Assembly: GCF_934747485.1 (NCBI RefSeq)
Contig: NZ_CAKVGN010000016.1
Coordinates: 1-46,913 of the forward strand
Origin: an uncultured Brachyspira sp.
GTDB lineage: Bacteria > Spirochaetota > Brachyspiria > Brachyspirales > Brachyspiraceae
Reading direction: 5' to 3'
Length of the DNA stretch: 46,913 nt
Shown here piece after piece: positions 8,778 to 17,872 of this stretch. The notes under the pieces were generated by a model. The model did not search any database. It was not told the origin of the DNA and worked only from the letters and a program-made list of their open reading frames with translations. A program made the position numbers and the translations under genes. Positions within the stretch are counted from its first letter, which is position 1. Each line of letters starts with the position of its first letter.

Positions 8778-9119
8778 ATGGACTTTAAAAAAGTAAAGAT
8801 TGAAGTTTATATACCTGAAGAATATAGAGATAAATTAAGAGAGGCATTAAATAATATAGGAGTTTTGGGTGTTGGCAATTATGATAATGTAATGTCTGTA
8901 ACAAAAGTAACTGGTTATTGGCGACCTTTAAAAAATGCTAATCCTTTTGATGGAGAAATTAATAAATTGTCAAAGGCTGATGAAGACAAGATAGAGTTTG
9001 CTGCAGATATAAAGAATATTGGAAATGCAGTAAAAGTAATAAAAGAAGTACACCCTTATGAAGAGCCTGTTATAAATATTATACCTTTAATAAATGACAG
9101 ATTTAATTTAGATTTTTAA
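8778..9119 (+). CDS. Small NIF3/YqfO-C-terminal-like domain protein
   Basis: 113 residues. The fold signature is that of the PII/CutA-like insert domain found in the C-terminal part of YqfO/NIF3 proteins. It starts KVEVYIPEEYRDKLREALN in style (here KIEVYIPEE), has a central GVGNYDNVMSV and SVTKVTGYWRPL segment, and ends with VKEVHPYEEPVINIIPL, the family's hallmark HPYEEP motif. Stand-alone versions are common and their role is not established; metal or small-molecule binding is proposed from the fold. AGGAG ribosome binding site before the start at 8778. Confidence 0.7.
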   Translation: MDFKKVKIEVYIPEEYRDKLREALNNIGVLGVGNYDNVMSVTKVTGYWRPLKNANPFDGEINKLSKADEDKIEFAADIKNIGNAVKVIKEVHPYEEPVINIIPLINDRFNLDF

Positions 9120-9216
9120 TTAATGGAATGTTTTTAAATAAAAATATATATTTTTAATTTATCATAACAATTTAGTTTTGAATTAAGCCTAATGTTGAAT
9201 TTTCATTTAATCAAAT

Positions 9217-10149
9217 TTAAATATTATAGATTATATTTAATCTTTGCTTAACATTTTCTAAACTTATATTATTGCTCACAGTCTCTTCGCTTTCTAATGC
9301 GAGCATAGACATGATTGCAGCAAATTTTACTTTATAGTCCAAATCAAAATTGTTGTATATAGAATAAATTATACCAGCCATAAATGCATCCCCTGCCCCT
9401 GAAGCATTTAAAATGTTTACTTTAGGTGCGTTTAAATGTGCGGGCTTTGTTTTAGTAGAGGCGTAGCATATTCCTTTCTCTGCGAACGTAATGTATATTT
9501 CTGATACTCCTATATCTATAAATCTCTCCACCGCCTCCAAGCCTTCTTCTATAGTGCTAATATCTTTATCTAAAAGAAATGAAGCCTCATTTGAATTAAG
9601 CTTTAGAGCATATATATTTTTTTCTAATCCTTTTATATTCTCTGCTTTTTTTACAGATACAGCATCACATAATAATTTTTTATCTGGAAAGTTTTTTATT
9701 AAATATTCAAAAATCTCTCTTTTTATCACGGCATCTACTGTAATGAACTTTGCATTTTTTATTATGTCTTTTATAGTTTCTAAATATTCTATTGTAATGT
9801 TTTTGTCTAAATCGTCCATATCAGAAACGGCTAAATACATATCTTTATCATTATTCATTATAGCCATATATGTTGTGGAAGAGCCTTTTTTTACAATGTA
9901 TGAAGTATCTACATTAAGAGATTTTATATTATTTAAAAGAATGTCTCCGAATATATCATTTCCTATATAGGTTATAAACTTAATATTATGAAGCCCTAAG
10001 TTTGATAGGTTATGAACAATATTTCTTTCAACGCCTCCAGCACATATATTTATTTTTGCAGGGTTTGATTCTCTTAATAAAATATTTTCTTTAGAGAAGC
10101 TTTGTATATCTATGTTAGAGCCGCCTATAGAAACTATATATTCATTCAT
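9217..10149 (-). CDS. PfkB-family sugar kinase, pseudouridine-kinase-like
   Basis: 310 residues. The N-terminal signature GGSNIDIQSFSKE and the sugar-binding block CAGGVERNIVHNLSNLG resemble pseudouridine kinases (GGVGRNIAxNLxxLG). The second PfkB signature, NASGAGDAFMAGI near residue 247-259, contains the catalytic Asp in GAGD. A middle segment YLAVSDMDDLD also matches the PsuK/YeiC style. PsuK phosphorylates pseudouridine to its 5'-phosphate, which PsuG would then split; no psuG is next to it here, so another nucleoside or sugar is possible. The start at 10149 is preceded by AAGGA about 12 bases away. Confidence 0.75.
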   Translation of the reverse strand: MNEYIVSIGGSNIDIQSFSKENILLRESNPAKINICAGGVERNIVHNLSNLGLHNIKFITYIGNDIFGDILLNNIKSLNVDTSYIVKKGSSTTYMAIMNNDKDMYLAVSDMDDLDKNITIEYLETIKDIIKNAKFITVDAVIKREIFEYLIKNFPDKKLLCDAVSVKKAENIKGLEKNIYALKLNSNEASFLLDKDISTIEEGLEAVERFIDIGVSEIYITFAEKGICYASTKTKPAHLNAPKVNILNASGAGDAFMAGIIYSIYNNFDLDYKVKFAAIMSMLALESEETVSNNISLENVKQRLNIIYNI

Positions 10150-10254
10150 AAACTGTTTTTTCCTTTTTTAATTTTTTTATGTTATATTAAAAGACATCAT
10201 TTGACAATATGTTTTATATGTTTTTTTGATATAAATATTTATGGGTTTTAGTTT

Positions 10255-10800
10255 ATGAGTTTAATAAATAGATTGGACAGTTCTGCAATAGAGTTTGTGC
10301 ACAGTTTACATAATAATTTTAATTTTTTGGATTATTTCTTTTCATTAGTTACAAATATGGGCGATGCTTTATTTTTATTTATTGTTATAATAACTTTTTT
10401 AATATTTAAAAAAACAAGGCTTTGCGGAATAAATATGGCTGTTAGTTGTTTTATAGCATTTATTATTACTGCTGTTATATTAAAACCTTTAATAGCGAGA
10501 GAGCGTCCTATTACAGAGTATTATGATTATTGGGTCGCTGTAGGAAGTCATATTGAAACATCATTCTCCTGCCCATCTTCGCATGCTACAGTTTCTTTTG
10601 CTGTTTACTTGCCTATATTTCTTTACTTTAATAAACTATATAGTTTTTTAGCAGTAGTTCTTGCTTTGATTATAAGTTTCTCAAGGGTTTATTTGATGGT
10701 TCATTATATGAGTGATGTTATTTTTGGGGCATTTGTGGGAATTATTGTTTCATTTGTTGTATATGTATTTATAAATAAAAAGATAGTTATTGTTTCATAA
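10255..10800 (+). CDS. PAP2-family membrane phosphatase
   Basis: 181 residues with about five to six membrane helices. All three phosphatase motifs are present: KPLIARERP (K77 to P85), PSSH (107-110) and SRVYLMVHYMSD (143-154), so the catalytic His110, His150 and Asp154 are intact. Such enzymes remove phosphate from undecaprenyl pyrophosphate, phosphatidic acid or phosphatidylglycerophosphate at the outer face of the inner membrane. Size and topology fit the bacterial undecaprenyl-pyrophosphatase/PgpB-like group; the exact substrate is open. No good ribosome binding site is seen before the ATG at 10255. Confidence 0.85.
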   Translation: MSLINRLDSSAIEFVHSLHNNFNFLDYFFSLVTNMGDALFLFIVIITFLIFKKTRLCGINMAVSCFIAFIITAVILKPLIARERPITEYYDYWVAVGSHIETSFSCPSSHATVSFAVYLPIFLYFNKLYSFLAVVLALIISFSRVYLMVHYMSDVIFGAFVGIIVSFVVYVFINKKIVIVS

Positions 10801-10970
10801 TTTTATATAATTTTTCATTTTAATGTGTATTTTTTATATTTTTTTAAATCTTAATTTAATAATTGAAAATTTATGCTTGATTTTATATTTTTAAAAAGTA
10901 AAATAATTGTAAAGAATATTTATTAACATTATTTATTAATACCATTTATTATTAAGAAGAGGTTTATATT

Positions 10971-12920
10971 ATGAAAAAAATAAGTCTTCGATTAAAAATA
11001 AGTTTTTCTATATTAATTCCATTGGTTATAATGCTCGTATTTGCCAATGTAGTAAATATTGTTTATGTGAGAAATGCGAGTAAAGAGTTTGTATATCAAA
11101 TATTAAAACAAAGTGCGGCTATGGAAGTTGAGAGTTTAAAATCTATTATTAATGATGAGGCAGATATTACAGTCGGGTTTGCTAATACTGTAGCAGGTTT
11201 TTATAAAGATGGCGTATCAAACAGAAATTTTTATGAGGTAGCAGCTTATAATTTTTTCACTACTCTTCCAAAAGAAGTAAATAAATTATTAATAGCTTTT
11301 GAGCCTAATATATTTAATGATGATAATAATTATTTAACATCAGAAAAATATATGCAAGCTAATGGAAGATTTAATTATTATATAACGAGAGATGGAGATA
11401 ACTTAATAGAAGGACATTCAGACAATACTATTTTTCAAAGTGATTATTACACATCTGCTGTATCAAGCAAAGAAAATTATATAACAGATATTTATACTTC
11501 CTCTACAAATAATAAATCTATGAATTTTATTTGGTCTATACCTATAAAGGCAGACAATAGAGTAATAGGCGTTGTTGCTATAGATGTATCAGTAGAATCT
11601 CTATATAATTTATTATCTAATATAAAACTTTTTGAAGGCACTACTACAACTCTTTTTGATAATACAGGACTTATATTATACGACAGCGATAAAGATTATT
11701 TTATAGGCAAAACTTTAGATGAAATATATCCTTATTATAAAAAATTTGATATGTTTAATAGAGTAATGAAAGGTGAGAATGTAATATTTCAAACTTATAG
11801 CGAAACAGTAAAAGCAAATTATACTTATTCATTTACTCCTGTTGATGTTATTCCCGGTAAAAATTGGGGGTTAAAAATTACAGCTCCAAATAGAGTAATA
11901 TTCAAAGACTCAAATGAGATAAGAACTATAATGATAATTATTTCTATAGTTATAGTTGTTTTGGCATTTTTAATAGTTCCTTATATTATAGGAAAAACAG
12001 TTTCTAGTATAATTAGTGTTTTAGCAAAAGATATAGTAGGAATGTCTACAGGAGATTTAACTATAGAAATACCTAAGGGCTTTGAAAACAGAAAAGATGA
12101 ATGGGGAGATATTGCAAGAGGCTGGGACAAGGCTATGCTTAATTTTAATAAGGTAGTACATACCGTAAGAAACTCAGCAGAGCAGGTATCAACTGCAGCC
12201 AATCAGGTATTATCAGGCAATACAGATTTATCGCATAGAACAGAATCTCAAGCTGCAAGTTTGGAAGAGACTGCTTCATCTATGAATGAGATGGCTAGTG
12301 CTATAAAAGAATCTGCAGAGGGAGTTGCAAGAAGCACACAAATGGTTGCTGATGCTAAAGATTCTCTTATGAAAGCTGGTGTTATAGTAGAAGACAGTGT
12401 AGAGAAGATGAATGATGTTTATGAGGCTAGCGAGAAGATTATAAACATTACTAAACTAATAGAGGATATTGCTTTTCAAACTAATATACTTGCTTTGAAT
12501 GCTTCTGTAGAGGCAGCTAGGGCAGGAGAGCAGGGAAGGGGATTTGCTGTTGTTGCTAGTGAAGTGAGAAACTTAGCACAGAATGCTCAAGAGTCTGTAA
12601 AAAATATTACGAATTTGATTACAGACAGCACTAATAAAATTAATTTAGCTACTAGAAGTGTAAAAGAGTCTAAAGAGATGTTTGATGATATATCTCAAAA
12701 GATGGACGATGCTTCAGCTATAATGGAAAAAATTAATATAGCAGCTCAAGAGCAAGGAAAGGGAATAAGTCAGGTTAATATAGCGATTACACAAATGGAT
12801 ACTTCTGTTCAGCAAAATGCAGCATTAGTAGAAGAGGCAACTTCAGCTTCGCAGTCGCTTCTTAATGAGGCAGAGGATTTGATAAAGGCTATAGAATATT
12901 TTAAGTTAAAGGAAGAATAA
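10971..12920 (+). CDS. Methyl-accepting chemotaxis protein with dCache-type sensor
   Basis: 649 residues. There is a first membrane helix at ~10-30, then a periplasmic sensor of about 280 residues with the dCache pattern (YFIGKTLDEIYPYY and FTPVDVIPGKNWGLKITAP close its distal part). A second helix lies at ~317-338, and a HAMP domain follows (IVGMSTGDLTIEIPKGFENR). The cytoplasmic signalling hairpin carries the universal tip sequence ALNASVEAARAGEQGRGFAV and flanking heptads. The C-terminus (YFKLKEE) lacks the CheR-docking pentapeptide. It would pass ligand occupancy to CheA/CheW; the ligand is unknown, with amino acids or small organic acids typical for dCache. AAGAGG ribosome binding site present. 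Confidence 0.93.
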   Translation: MKKISLRLKISFSILIPLVIMLVFANVVNIVYVRNASKEFVYQILKQSAAMEVESLKSIINDEADITVGFANTVAGFYKDGVSNRNFYEVAAYNFFTTLPKEVNKLLIAFEPNIFNDDNNYLTSEKYMQANGRFNYYITRDGDNLIEGHSDNTIFQSDYYTSAVSSKENYITDIYTSSTNNKSMNFIWSIPIKADNRVIGVVAIDVSVESLYNLLSNIKLFEGTTTTLFDNTGLILYDSDKDYFIGKTLDEIYPYYKKFDMFNRVMKGENVIFQTYSETVKANYTYSFTPVDVIPGKNWGLKITAPNRVIFKDSNEIRTIMIIISIVIVVLAFLIVPYIIGKTVSSIISVLAKDIVGMSTGDLTIEIPKGFENRKDEWGDIARGWDKAMLNFNKVVHTVRNSAEQVSTAANQVLSGNTDLSHRTESQAASLEETASSMNEMASAIKESAEGVARSTQMVADAKDSLMKAGVIVEDSVEKMNDVYEASEKIINITKLIEDIAFQTNILALNASVEAARAGEQGRGFAVVASEVRNLAQNAQESVKNITNLITDSTNKINLATRSVKESKEMFDDISQKMDDASAIMEKINIAAQEQGKGISQVNIAITQMDTSVQQNAALVEEATSASQSLLNEAEDLIKAIEYFKLKEE

Positions 12921-13019
12921 TATTATATAACTATATTTTGTAGAAAGTTTTATTTTTCGTATAGGCTTTGTAAAAAAATAAAAACATGCAAGAGAAAGCA
13001 TAGTTGTTTAAATGTATAC

Positions 13020-13258
13020 TAAAACTTTTTAAGTTTGTTATTTGTGGCGGCTTTGCCCTATACGAAGCGTGCCTGTTAGGGTAAAACCACACTTCTTTTA
13101 CTGCCACAAAGAAGCAAAAAGGATGTATTTTTATTAAGTATAGCTAACAACATATGGTATTATTTTATATACATATTTACTATATAAGACTTAAATATTT
13201 GTACTTTCGCGAAGCGTGCCCGGAGGGTAAAAACTTTTTGCTACGGGAAAAAGTTGAA
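13020..13258 (-). repeat. Dispersed stem-loop repeat, copy B (inverted)
   Basis: This occupies most of the 450-base gap after the chemoreceptor gene. Read on the minus strand, block 1 is at 13258-13244 and is followed by GTAGCAAAAAGTT, which makes a hairpin with it. Block 2 (CCTTTTTGCTTCTTTGTGGC) comes next. Two copies of a small module of form ACCCT-N3/4-GGCACGCTTCG are inserted, at 13228-13209 and 13082-13063, one in each block. Copies A, C and D have the same backbone with different inserts. Confidence 0.8.
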
Positions 13259-13308
13259 TAAAAATATACAAGATAAAATATAATTATTGTATATAGACTA
13301 AAAAAATA

Positions 13309-13344
13309 AAAGCACTATTTATTGTTTTTAAATAGTGCTTTCTT
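13309..13344. terminator. Bidirectional terminator between convergent genes
   Basis: AAAGCACTATTTA pairs perfectly with TAAATAGTGCTTT across a 7-base loop, flanked by A and T tracts. It lies between the chemoreceptor (plus) and the flavoprotein remnant (minus) and could serve both. Confidence 0.75.
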
Positions 13345-13370
13345 AATTATATAAAAGGTTTTATTAACGG

Positions 13371-14320
13371 CTATTTTATAGTTTCAAATTTCATCTCTCT
13401 AAATCTTTTATACTCTTCTTCTATTTCACTCTTTTTAGACATGAAATTATCTCTTGTCTCCATTATCTCCTGTAAATGTACTGCTCTCGCTTCATTAATG
13501 TTTCTGTCTCTTATAAGTCCGTTTTCAGCAATCACAAATTTATACTTTCCATTTTCTCCTTTTACTAAATCGCCGCCCGCACCGCAAACAGCACATTCAA
13601 AATTAAACTTAACTCCGTCCCAATGCTCCTCACCCGGATATATCAAAGAAGAATGACATCTTGGGCATAAACCTAAATTATGGTCTCCAAGCCATTTTCT
13701 CTCTTCAACAGGAGTATTAATTGCTTGGGCAATGTTTTTTCCCATTTGGTAAGCTCTCTCTAAGTAGTCTTTATGTATGAGAACATTTCCGGGTCTGCCA
13801 ACACTTGTAGCCAAATACATATCAACAACAGTTATAGATTGAGTAAACATTGTAGCAGCAAGTCCCTCTAAGCTCATAGTCTGCCAATCATGCTTAGAGC
13901 CTCCAACTCCTATAAGTCCTGCTACTGTGTGAGGGTCTTTTTTTACCTGTCCTATCTTTATTCTAAATGATAATTCATAAGCCAAAAATCTCTGAGCAAA
14001 TGATAAATATAATGAAGAAGGAAGCAAATCATAAGTAGGACAGCCCACTATTATACCTTCACATTCATTCATAACATTAACTATTTTGTCCATATCATCT
14101 TTTTCTTTATAGATGCAGCCTTTGTATTCTTTTTTTTCTTTAAATGCTTTCCCCATGCCTATTGTCATGACTCGCACCCTGAGCAAGGCTTTATATCATA
14201 ATCAAATAAATTAATAAGTATTGCTTCTCCGCCTGCATCTTTTACTGCTGTTAAAGCTTGTTTTACTAAAATTTCGCTGTTTCCATTATGTCTTCCAGCA
14301 ACTATTCCCATAACTTTCAT
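13371..14320 (-). pseudogene. Iron-sulfur flavoprotein / NADPH-dependent FMN reductase family, frameshifted
   Basis: The start is the ATG at 14320, with AAAGGAG upstream. The N-terminus (MKVMGIVAGRHNGNSEILVK, then IKPCSGCES) is a flavodoxin-fold start with the CxxC part of an iron-sulfur flavoprotein motif. The frame then meets TGA at 14170-14168. One frame over, the protein continues TIGMGKAFKEKKEYKGCIY to the stop at 13371. The third motif Cys appears to have lost one base (TCA-TG-ACA); restored, it would read PCSGCESCTIG. The rest carries a FMN-binding GCPTYDLLPSSLY segment and a zinc-ribbon-like CPRCHSS...CAVCGAGG near the C-terminus. Members shuttle electrons between ferredoxin-like carriers and FMN. 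Translation from an internal start would lack the cluster motif. A sequencing error cannot be excluded. Confidence 0.7.
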
Positions 14321-14804
14321 ATAATATGAATCTCCTTTTATTGAAAAAATTATATTACTGGATAGGCTGCCAGTCTTCGTATTATGTTTTTTAAAAATGG
14401 TATTGTCAAAGTTTATCGGAAATCTTATATTTGATAAGAAATAAATATAAGCCCTACCTTATTTATGCTAAAGCATAATATAGTTATAATAAAAAAAATC
14501 AATATAAAAATGTTTAGGTTCTTTTTTATTAATTTTTTTAAATCCCGCCCTGTTAGGTTTTGTGTTTATATAAAAAATATTGTTTTAATCTTCTTTATTG
14601 CCTGATTAAAAAAAGCACACCCGCCCAAGATTTAATCAAGCTAATAATCTACTTTCCCGCACGGTAAATGTATTTATAAAAATAATAAAAGTTGTATTTA
14701 TAATTAATTGATATATTTTGTTTTGCTTAACGTGCGGCGGTGGATTGTTAAAATTTTAAAAAACACTTGTACGGTACAAAATAAGCATCATTACAAATAA
14801 TTAT
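14321..14804. other. 484-base intergenic region with inverted repeats
   Basis: No gene is seen. Contents are a perfect hairpin TTATGCT/AGCATAA (about 14463-14478), a CCCGCCC block near 14543, and an inverted repeat TGATTAAA/TTTAATCA around a second CCCGCCC-like block (about 14602-14640). A longer pair, CCGCACGGTAA (14657-14667) and TTAACGTGCGG (14727-14737), encloses ~60 bases of AT-rich DNA. A quasi-palindrome TTGTACGGTACAA lies near 14767. The GC-rich arms stand out from the AT-rich background and suggest a small decayed repeat element. Confidence 0.5.
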
Positions 14805-16409
14805 CTACTCTTCTAAATATGAATAAGAAAATTTGTACTGAGCAAAAGGTATGTAGAATACATCTTTTAATTTAGGGCTTTTTAATACAGCAGGTTCAAA
14901 ATATGCTATAGGTATAATAACAGCCTCATCTTCTATAAGTATTTTTTCTGCTTTATGTAACTCTCTCATTCTAATGTTTTGGTCGGTAGTTTTTGATGCT
15001 ATGTTAATTGCTTCATCAAAAGCTTGGTTTGTAAATAGAGAGTGATTTTTGTATGAATAGCTAACAAACATGCCTAAAAAAGTAGTAGGGTCATTATAGC
15101 TTCCAGTCCAGCTTGCAGCTGCCATAGTATAATTTCTCTCTGTTCTAAATGCATGAATAAACGGTGCAAACTCCATCTGTGTAAGCTTAACATCTATACC
15201 AAGATTTTCTTTCCACATATTCTGCACAGCTTCAAACATAGGTATATCATTACTAAATGTAAGATAAAACTCTAATACAGGAAAGCCTTCTCCGTTTGGA
15301 TATCCTGCTTCAGCCATTAATCTTTTAGCTTCTTCTACATTTTTTTGATAGTCTGCTTTATTAGTGCTTATATATTCGCCTGCATTATCTCTAAAATATC
15401 CTTCTACATCTGTAACTCCCCAAGGTACTAATGCACCTGCAGGCTTACCAGATTTTATAATATTATCTACTATATAATTTCTATCTATAGCAAGTGATAA
15501 TGCTCTTCTTACTCTTTTATATTTTAGAGTTTCGTTTGTGGTATTTAGGGCATAATACTGAGTCCCTATTCTTGTCGCTATATCTATTAATCCTTCTTCT
15601 TTTAGAGTGTCTATATCTTGATGAGGAAATTGGTCAGAGAAATGAAGAGAGCCTTCTTTAACTCCGGCAACAGCAGAATTAGGATTATCCATAAGAACAA
15701 ATTTAATTTTCTCAGCCACTATTGTATCGGCTCCCCAATAATTAGTATTTTTTACAACAGTAATGCTTTCATCTGGTTTTCTCTCTTTCAACATAAAAGC
15801 ACCATTACCAATACAAGTTTTAGTGTCTCTAGTCCAATTATCAGGATTTTTTTCAACCATATCTTTTCTTACAGGTGAAAATACAGGGAGATTTACAAGC
15901 TCTAAAAAATAAGCAGTAGGATATTCTAATTTTACTTCTAATGTGTAATCATCTAAAGCATTTATACCAAACTCATCAATAGGCATATATCCAGCATTAA
16001 CATTAGAAAAATTAAGTATAGGCTCAAATAAATAACTCGGTTCGCTTGCCGTATTTGGATCAACAACCCTCTTCCAAGAATATTCAAAATCCTGTGCTGT
16101 TAGCGGTTTTCCGTCGGACCATTTACCATTGGTTCTTAAATGAAATATGTATGTAAGTCCGTCTTCAGATATATCCCAGCTTTCTGCAGCACCCGGCTGA
16201 ATTGCTATGTCTTTATATTTTGTAGTTAAGCATTCAAACAAGTGAGTTACATAAGTAGAGCCTTGTAATGTAATATTTAAAGCAGGGTCTATAGTTTTCG
16301 GCTCTGCTCCGAGATTTATGTATATAGTGTTTTCATCGATAATTTTTTTATTTGTGCAAGATAAACAAGATAAGAATAAAGCTGTAAGAATAATAATATA
16401 TTTTTTCAT
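14805..16409 (-). CDS. Oligopeptide-binding lipoprotein (OppA-like, SBP family 5)
   Basis: 534 residues. The start is taken at 16409, where MKKYIIILTALFLSCLSC gives a clean lipoprotein signal (Cys18) and AAGGGTGG precedes the ATG; an in-frame extension of 11 codons upstream has no signal value. The mature protein has the family-5 features: NLGAEPKTIDPAL, ECLTTKY, AAESWDISEDGLTYIFHLR, WSDGKPLTAQDFEYSWKRV and later FTNQAFDEAI. These bind peptides or nickel in the periplasm and hand them to an OppBCDF ABC transporter. None of those transporter genes is adjacent, so it is an orphan binding protein that presumably shares a transporter encoded elsewhere. The M20 amidohydrolase gene lies 98 bases upstream on the same strand. 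Confidence 0.9.
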   Translation of the reverse strand: MKKYIIILTALFLSCLSCTNKKIIDENTIYINLGAEPKTIDPALNITLQGSTYVTHLFECLTTKYKDIAIQPGAAESWDISEDGLTYIFHLRTNGKWSDGKPLTAQDFEYSWKRVVDPNTASEPSYLFEPILNFSNVNAGYMPIDEFGINALDDYTLEVKLEYPTAYFLELVNLPVFSPVRKDMVEKNPDNWTRDTKTCIGNGAFMLKERKPDESITVVKNTNYWGADTIVAEKIKFVLMDNPNSAVAGVKEGSLHFSDQFPHQDIDTLKEEGLIDIATRIGTQYYALNTTNETLKYKRVRRALSLAIDRNYIVDNIIKSGKPAGALVPWGVTDVEGYFRDNAGEYISTNKADYQKNVEEAKRLMAEAGYPNGEGFPVLEFYLTFSNDIPMFEAVQNMWKENLGIDVKLTQMEFAPFIHAFRTERNYTMAAASWTGSYNDPTTFLGMFVSYSYKNHSLFTNQAFDEAINIASKTTDQNIRMRELHKAEKILIEDEAVIIPIAYFEPAVLKSPKLKDVFYIPFAQYKFSYSYLEE

Positions 16410-16507
16410 ATTACCCACCCTTAGTATGGATTTTTTTAGCAAAATTATATTTTATAATATATTCTTGTCAATAATTTTTTTTGTTATTTGAAGAATATTA
16501 TTATATA

Positions 16508-17737
16508 TTATCTATGCATTCCCATTGGAAAATTATCTTTTTGAAGATAGGTTTTGTATATATTCATTATTTGTAATGTAAGCCCTATTGCAATACAAGA
16601 TTCATCTACATCAAATAAACCGCTATGTGCATTTGCTGTTATTGATTTTTTATTATTTCTAGCTCCAAGATTAAAAAATGCTCCGGGTTTGTTTAATATA
16701 AAATAAGAAAAATCTTCAGCTCCTAAAGATGGTTTTATATTTAATACGTTTTTTTCTCCCAATAGATTTAAAGCATTTTCTCTTATAATGCTTGCTGCTT
16801 CTTTCCAATTAATTAAACTTGGGAAATAAGTTGTTTCTATAAACTCAGCATCGGCTTCCATTGATATGGCTATATTTTTAATGATTTTTTTTATTTTATT
16901 CATTATATTATTAATAGTTGTATCTTTTAGTGCCCTAATAGTGCCAGTCATTTCTAGATAATCACATATAACATTTGTAGCTTTTCCTCCATTGATAGTG
17001 CCAATAGTGATAACGGCATTTTCTCCTACATATGTATTTCTGCTTATGATAGTTTGTATTGCATTTATAATATTTGCAGATACTACTATAGCATCTACTC
17101 CATCGGCAGGATTAGCACCGTGAGATTTTTTACCATATATTTTTATTTTAAAGTCTAAACAGCTCGCATTAACTATACTGTCAGTTATTTTGATATTTCC
17201 TATATCGGTGTTAACATCTACATGAAGACCGTAAGTAACATGAACATTATGTAAGGCATTTTCTTTTATCATATTAGAAGCTCCGCCTGTTGTTTCTTCT
17301 GCAGGCTGAAATATTAATCTTATGTTGCATGGAGGAGTAAAATTTTTATCTTTATTTGAGAATATTCTTGCTATTCCCATATTTATTGCAGTATGCACAT
17401 CGTGTCCGCAAGCATGGCAAACTCCTTTGTTTTTTGAAGCATAGCTGCAATGTTTTAAATCTTCTATAGGCAAAGCATCTATATCTGCCCTAAATGCAAT
17501 AGTAAAACTTTTATCTATTCCTAAAATATCTGCTATAATTCCCGTATTTGCTATTTTTGTTTTATGTTTTATTTCATGCAAGTTTAAATAATTGGATATA
17601 AACTCCATAGTGTTAAATTCTTGATTGCTTAATTCTGGATATGAATGTATATGTCTTCTTATGTTTATAAGTTCATTTTCTATTTCTTCTATTTTTGTTC
17701 TTATATTATTGAAAATATTTTCATATTCTTGTTTCAT
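16508..17737 (-). CDS. M20D-family amidohydrolase (N-acyl-amino-acid / aminoacylase-like)
   Basis: 409 residues. The N-terminal IRRHIHSYPELSNQE is the M20D signature. Metal-binding residues are in CHACGHDVHT (107-116; Cys110, His112), PAEE (145-148, catalytic Glu) and YGLHVD (His172). The dimerisation insert lies at ~190-300, and the C-terminal SLGAEDFSYF with AHSGLFDVDE completes the catalytic domain. Members hydrolyse N-acyl amino acids, hippurate, IAA-amino acids or diaminopimelate intermediates in the cytoplasm. Next to the peptide-binding protein and amino acid permease it fits release of free amino acids for fermentation. No signal peptide. Confidence 0.88.
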   Translation of the reverse strand: MKQEYENIFNNIRTKIEEIENELINIRRHIHSYPELSNQEFNTMEFISNYLNLHEIKHKTKIANTGIIADILGIDKSFTIAFRADIDALPIEDLKHCSYASKNKGVCHACGHDVHTAINMGIARIFSNKDKNFTPPCNIRLIFQPAEETTGGASNMIKENALHNVHVTYGLHVDVNTDIGNIKITDSIVNASCLDFKIKIYGKKSHGANPADGVDAIVVSANIINAIQTIISRNTYVGENAVITIGTINGGKATNVICDYLEMTGTIRALKDTTINNIMNKIKKIIKNIAISMEADAEFIETTYFPSLINWKEAASIIRENALNLLGEKNVLNIKPSLGAEDFSYFILNKPGAFFNLGARNNKKSITANAHSGLFDVDESCIAIGLTLQIMNIYKTYLQKDNFPMGMHR

Positions 17738-17808
17738 ACAAATAAAATACCATTTAAAAATTAATTTTGATTAGAATTATTTTCGTATTATAAATCATAT
17801 TAGTTTTT

Positions 17809-17837
17809 TTGACAAACTATACAATTTTTACTATACT
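17809..17837 (+). promoter_or_regulatory. Consensus sigma-70 promoter for the C26 amidotransferase gene
   Basis: TTGACA (17809-17814), an exact 17-base spacer, then TATACT (17832-17837). The start codon is 35 bases downstream, with a CGGAG ribosome binding site. One of the strongest promoter-like sites in the window. Confidence 0.7.
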
Positions 17838-17872
17838 TTAAAATACAATTTATTTATTATACGGAGTGTTTT

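Noticed and set aside
14164..14170. TGA in the flavoprotein gene as a selenocysteine codon
   Set aside because: The zero frame meets TAG two codons later, and the conserved continuation lies in another frame, so a lost base explains it and recoding does not.
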